Source: an uncultured Prevotella sp. (GTDB lineage Bacteria; Bacteroidota; Bacteroidia; Bacteroidales; Bacteroidaceae). From it: 9,065 nt of DNA. The DNA is taken from positions 1 to 9,065 of the forward strand of contig CALNBT010000085.1 in the NCBI GenBank assembly GCA_937874345.1, read 5' to 3'. The notes under the pieces were generated by a model that saw nothing but the letters and a program-made list of their open reading frames with translations, was not told where the DNA came from and made no database searches. Made by a program: the position numbers and the translations under genes. Position 1 is the first letter of the stretch; every line of letters begins with the position of its first letter. Positions 6,624 to 9,065 of the stretch are shown here, one piece after another.

Positions 6624-6685
6624 CAATATCATCCATATTGAATGACAAAATCAATGAGTTTGCGACTCAATATATATCATATTGA
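6624..6685. repeat. Cluster of three small hairpins, two with the same stem
   Basis: CAATAT-N5-ATATTG occurs twice, at 6624-6640 and 6668-6684 (the second extended to TCAATAT/ATATTGA, 6667-6685). Between them TGAGT-ttgcg-ACTCA (6655-6669) forms another 5-base-loop hairpin that overlaps the second copy by three bases. Because the arms of the two copies are identical, alternative pairings are possible. No function is known. Confidence 0.4.
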
Positions 6686-6800
6686 CCAACAAAAGCAATG
6701 GACTTGCACAAAACACTCTTTCAAGAAGGGCAAGGCTTGGCCAAAAGAATAAACGTATAGTTTTCCATATAAAAAAGCAACTACATTCATAAAAAAACCA

Positions 6801-6808
6801 TATCTTTG
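6801..6808 (+). promoter_or_regulatory. Promoter -7 box directly before dtd
   Basis: TATCTTTG is an exact match to TAnnTTTG and ends only four bases before the dtd ATG (6813). A transcript from this box would start at or next to the ATG, giving a leaderless or nearly leaderless mRNA. No TTTG -33 element is present at 19-21 bases upstream, so this may be a chance match. Confidence 0.4.
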
Positions 6809-6812
6809 TATC

Positions 6813-7265
6813 ATGAGAATTATCATTCAAAGAGTATCCCACGCCTCCGTGACAATTGAAGGAACGATAAAGTCTTCCATAGGTAAGGGGTATCTAATTT
6901 TACTGGGCATTGGTGATGACGACACCACTGGAGATGTTGAATGGTTGGTCAAGAAAGTAGTGGGGCTACGCATTTTTGACGACGAAAAAGGCGTCATGAA
7001 CCGCTCTATCGAAGAAGTAAACGGGGACATCATCGTTGTGAGCCAGTTTACTTTATTAGCCTCCTACAAGAAAGGCAATCGACCATCTTGGATACATGCT
7101 GCCAAGCATGAGGTCTCTATCCCACTCTATGAAGCCTTTTGCAGCCTTTTATCCAAAGCTCTGGGGAAAGATATAGGAACGGGCGAGTTCGGGGCTGATA
7201 TGAAAGTAGAATTGCTTAACGACGGTCCGGTTACCATCTGTATGGATACCAAAAACAAAGAATAA
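6813..7265 (+). CDS. dtd: D-aminoacyl-tRNA deacylase
   Basis: Cytosolic proofreading enzyme that removes D-amino acids (and glycine from mischarged tRNA-Ala) from tRNA. The 150-residue product matches the usual length of about 145-150. Family motifs are clear: N-terminal MRIIIQRVSHASVTI, the active-site SQFTL (77-81), KKGNRPSW (86-93), and the C-terminal TGEFGADMKVELLNDGPVT (123-141) with the Gly-Pro pair G138-P139 that forms the chiral-selective cross-subunit motif. The ATG at 6813 gives the canonical N terminus. It lies downstream of a 374-base gap with a -7-like box immediately before it, and heads the dtd / MazG-like / deoC group. Confidence 0.97.
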   Translation: MRIIIQRVSHASVTIEGTIKSSIGKGYLILLGIGDDDTTGDVEWLVKKVVGLRIFDDEKGVMNRSIEEVNGDIIVVSQFTLLASYKKGNRPSWIHAAKHEVSIPLYEAFCSLLSKALGKDIGTGEFGADMKVELLNDGPVTICMDTKNKE

Positions 7266-7366
7266 GCAAAACAGGGGTATTTAACCGAAAACGATCAAAG
7301 AAGACGTTGACAAACACATCCATTCGTGTCGTTTAACAACAAATACATTGGACACTTCCCTGACAT

Positions 7367-7389
7367 AAGCCCCCTCCCACCAAGGGCTT
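7367..7389. repeat. Small hairpin in the dtd-MazG gap
   Basis: AAGCCC (7367-7372) and GGGCTT (7384-7389) form a 6-bp stem with an 11-base C-rich loop, 25 bases before the next ATG. No T-run follows, so it is unlikely to be a full terminator. It may modulate expression of the downstream pair or be incidental. Confidence 0.35.
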
Positions 7390-7414
7390 CTGAAAGTAAA
7401 TCAAAAAGAAAATA

Positions 7415-7738
7415 ATGGAAATAAAAGAAGCACAGCAACAGGTTGATCAATGGATCAAAACCTACGGGGTACGCTATTTCTCAGAACTCACCAACATGGC
7501 CATCTTAACCGAAGAAGTAGGCGAATTAGCCCGTGTGGTTGCCCGCACCTATGGCGACCAGAGTTTCAAGGAAGGCGAAAACAAAAACCTAGGCGATGAA
7601 ATGGCAGATGTACTTTGGGTTCTGTTATGCTTAGCCAATCAAACCGGTGTAGACTTAACTCAGGAATTCGAAAAGAACTTGTCGAAAAAGACGAAAAGAG
7701 ATCAAACACGACATATTAACAATCCAAAATTAAGATAA
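7415..7738 (+). CDS. MazG-like nucleotide pyrophosphohydrolase
   Basis: A small all-alpha NTP pyrophosphohydrolase of the MazG/dUTPase-like superfamily, 107 residues. It is thought to hydrolyse (often non-canonical) nucleoside triphosphates to monophosphate and pyrophosphate. The metal-binding signature is visible: EEVGE (33-37, with E33, E34 and E37) followed by ExxD in DEMADVLWVLLCLA (E62 and D65). One MazG core rather than the tandem two of E. coli MazG makes it the short single-domain type. The tail is basic (KKTKRDQTRH). It ends 2 bases before deoC, so the two are almost certainly co-transcribed and possibly translationally coupled. The exact substrate cannot be read from sequence. Confidence 0.9.
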   Translation: MEIKEAQQQVDQWIKTYGVRYFSELTNMAILTEEVGELARVVARTYGDQSFKEGENKNLGDEMADVLWVLLCLANQTGVDLTQEFEKNLSKKTKRDQTRHINNPKLR

Positions 7739-7740
7739 CA

Positions 7741-8679
7741 ATGGCAATTACACAAAACATTGAACCAAGGAAATCTAGCGAGAATCAGATTTCTTCCAGC
7801 AACAAATACGAAGAAGCACTGGCAAAATACAAAACAGACATCGACGACAACGAGGTTCGCGAGGCTGTCAAGAAGATTATTGAAGAGAAAGTTCATGCCA
7901 ACGATACAGTAGATGTCAAGAAATTTCTGTTTGGAAGTGTTGAGCTGACATCTCTTAGCACAACCGACTCCGAAGAAAGCATCTTGGCATTTACCGAGAA
8001 AGTGAACAAACTCGATGACGAGTTCCCCGATCTTCCACATATCGCTACGATCTGCGTCTATCCGTGCTTTGCTGCTGTTGTCAGCGAGAGTCTAGAGGTT
8101 GATGGCGTAGAGATAGCGTGTGTTTCGGGTAATTTCCCGTCGTCTCAGGCACTTATCGAGGTGAAGGTTGCCGAGACAGCTCTCGCTGTACAAGATGGCG
8201 CTACAGAGATTGATATTGTGTTGCCGGTAGGAAAGTTCCTGATGGGCGACTATGAGAGTGTTTGTGACGATATTAGCGAAATGAAACATGCTTGTGGCGA
8301 AGCACCTATGAAGGTGATTCTGGAAACAGGTTGTTTAAAAACGGCATCAAATATCAAGAAAGCATCGATTTTATCGATGTATGCCGGTGCCGATTACATC
8401 AAGACATCAACCGGTAAAGAAAAGGTGTCTGCCACACCCGAAGCCGCCTATGTCATGTGTCAGGCTATCAAGGAGTATTACGATGAAACGGGCATTCAGA
8501 TTGGGTTCAAGCCTGCTGGAGGTATCAATTCGGTGATGGACGCTTTGATCTATTACACCATTGTCAAGGAAGTTCTTGGTGAAAAATGGCTAACCAACCA
8601 ATGGTTTCGTCTAGGAACCAGCAGATTAGCCAACATGTTACTGAGTGAAATCGAAGGCACAGAAGTGAAGTTCTTCTAA
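7741..8679 (+). CDS. deoC: Deoxyribose-phosphate aldolase (long form)
   Basis: Class I aldolase of deoxynucleoside breakdown: 2-deoxy-D-ribose 5-phosphate to acetaldehyde plus glyceraldehyde 3-phosphate, in the cytosol. At 312 residues it is the long form; extra N-terminal sequence (about 1-60, charged and probably helical) precedes the TIM barrel. Catalytic elements are visible: EIDIVLPVG with D158, the Schiff-base lysine K221 in ADYIKTSTGK (217-226), and K257 in GFKPAGGI (255-262). The barrel's early strand ATICVYP (102-108) is present. The ATG at 7741 is 2 bases after the MazG-like stop, and 34 bases separate the first ATG from the next recognisable conserved stretch's start region, so the upstream ATG is kept. 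It ends about 60 bases before a probable bidirectional terminator. Confidence 0.95.
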   Translation: MAITQNIEPRKSSENQISSSNKYEEALAKYKTDIDDNEVREAVKKIIEEKVHANDTVDVKKFLFGSVELTSLSTTDSEESILAFTEKVNKLDDEFPDLPHIATICVYPCFAAVVSESLEVDGVEIACVSGNFPSSQALIEVKVAETALAVQDGATEIDIVLPVGKFLMGDYESVCDDISEMKHACGEAPMKVILETGCLKTASNIKKASILSMYAGADYIKTSTGKEKVSATPEAAYVMCQAIKEYYDETGIQIGFKPAGGINSVMDALIYYTIVKEVLGEKWLTNQWFRLGTSRLANMLLSEIEGTEVKFF

Positions 8680-8705
8680 AATTGGTGTTTATTTCAGCCC
8701 ATTCC

Positions 8706-8723
8706 TTAGAAGTAAACTTCTAA
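8706..8723. repeat. Perfect palindrome after deoC
   Basis: TTAGAAGT (8706-8713) and ACTTCTAA (8716-8723) are exact reverse complements around AA. It lies 27 bases after the deoC stop and 17 bases before the terminator stem. The shape fits a protein-binding site or a short mRNA stem; no known operator was recognised. Confidence 0.45.
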
Positions 8724-8739
8724 AAGAGGAGAAAAAAAT

Positions 8740-8780
8740 AATGCGGAGGCACACTTATCAGTGATGACCTCCGCATTTTT
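8740..8780. terminator. Probable bidirectional terminator between deoC and the convergent gene
   Basis: AATGCGGAGG (8740-8749) pairs with CCTCCGCATT (8768-8777), a 10-bp GC-rich stem. An inner CACT/AGTG stem (8752-8755 with 8760-8763) closes a TATC loop. The right side runs into five T's (8776-8780). The left side is preceded by seven A's (8732-8738), which supply a U-tract to transcripts on the minus strand. It sits between the 3' ends of two convergent genes, so it can serve both. Confidence 0.85.
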
Positions 8781-8844
8781 ATTTATCAATATCCAGCAAT
8801 CGAAAGGTATACTCCCCTATTATAAGGATTTACAAGTATCTCTT

Positions 8845-9065
8845 CTAACTTTTCCGCTGTATAACAAAGTCCATATAAGCCGTCAAGGCAGACTTGATTT
8901 CTTTGTCTACTACATAATCATCTAGAAATGAAATCGCTTCAGAATAGAATTCTCGCATCTTATTTTCGGCATAAGAAATTCCTCCATTCTGCTTCGTAAA
9001 TTCAACTAAAAGAGCAATCTCATCTGGAGTTATGTCACCTGTTTTTACTTTTTGGGCCAACGCCA
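8845..9065 (-). CDS. Polyprenyl diphosphate synthase, C-terminal part (partial, runs off window)
   Basis: The last ~73 residues of a trans-isoprenyl diphosphate synthase (IspB-like family), which chains isopentenyl diphosphate units to make the side chain of respiratory quinones. The visible part resembles the family's C-terminal helices: a variable linker, DITPDEIALLVEFTKQNGG, then GISYAENKMREFYSEAISFL and the ending AYMDFVIQRKS. The Asp-rich catalytic motifs lie upstream, outside the window, so the assignment rests on this tail. The frame is open to the window edge. A TTG near 9060 is within the conserved region and is not a plausible start. The gene converges on deoC across the bidirectional terminator; its stop codon is at 8845-8847. 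Confidence 0.75.
   Translation of the reverse strand, partial: ALAQKVKTGDITPDEIALLVEFTKQNGGISYAENKMREFYSEAISFLDDYVVDKEIKSALTAYMDFVIQRKS

Larger units (their letters stand above)
6439..6800. other. Non-coding gap with several hairpins before dtd
   Basis: This 374-base gap (to the dtd start) has no supported gene. It contains a GC-rich hairpin (6494-6527) that probably ends the preceding transcript, then a purine-rich stretch, then a cluster of small stems (6624-6685) and the near-palindrome GGGCAAGGCTTGGCC (6728-6742). At the right edge is the promoter-like box just before dtd. Confidence 0.45.

Noticed and set aside
7344..7351. TACATTGG as a promoter box for the MazG-like gene
   Set aside because: One mismatch to TAnnTTTG at a conserved position and no -33 element; read-through from dtd is simpler.
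8740..8763. 7-codon frame (MRRHTYQ) after an AGAGGAG tract downstream of deoC
   Set aside because: It lies wholly inside the terminator stem-loop, which explains the sequence better.
9058..9060. TTG as the start of the minus-strand gene
   Set aside because: The sequence is already in the conserved C-terminal part of a polyprenyl synthase, so the true start is outside the window.

Overview
The window looks like a chromosomal segment from a Bacteroidetes bacterium, most likely order Bacteroidales. Three things point there: the gene set and order (mnmG, apt, uvrC, dtd, a small MazG-type pyrophosphohydrolase, a long-form deoC); promoter-like TAnnTTTG boxes of the Bacteroidetes primary sigma factor upstream of several genes; and mostly A-rich starts without Shine-Dalgarno sequences. 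The genus cannot be fixed by eye. No tRNA, rRNA, insertion sequence or CRISPR array is visible.

Layout. 1-608 holds no convincing gene and ends in a possible promoter and leader for mnmG. mnmG (609-2480), apt (2576-3106) and uvrC (3292-5133) run in the same direction and probably form one transcription unit, ending at a hairpin plus T-run near 5203-5230. The gaps on either side of apt each hold a copy of a parS-like sequence (GTTTCACATGAAACA core). The apt-uvrC gap also contains a long inverted repeat. After a 393-base gap come two small genes I do not recognise: 5527-5952 (putative secreted protein) and 6037-6438 (putative cytosolic protein). A well-matched Bacteroidetes promoter precedes them and a strong hairpin follows. 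A second non-coding stretch (6439-6812) holds several small hairpins. Then come dtd (6813-7265), the MazG-like gene (7415-7738) and deoC (7741-8679), the last two only 2 bases apart. A probable bidirectional terminator (8740-8780) separates deoC from the convergent 3' end of a polyprenyl diphosphate synthase gene that runs off the window.

Functionally most of this is housekeeping: tRNA wobble-uridine modification (MnmG), adenine salvage (Apt), nucleotide excision repair (UvrC), removal of D-amino acids from mischarged tRNA (Dtd), probable nucleotide-pool cleaning (MazG-like), deoxyribose phosphate breakdown (DeoC) and isoprenoid chain synthesis. The points most worth a second look are the pair of parS-like sites flanking apt and the two-gene orphan cassette between uvrC and dtd, genes that I recall as close neighbours in related genomes.
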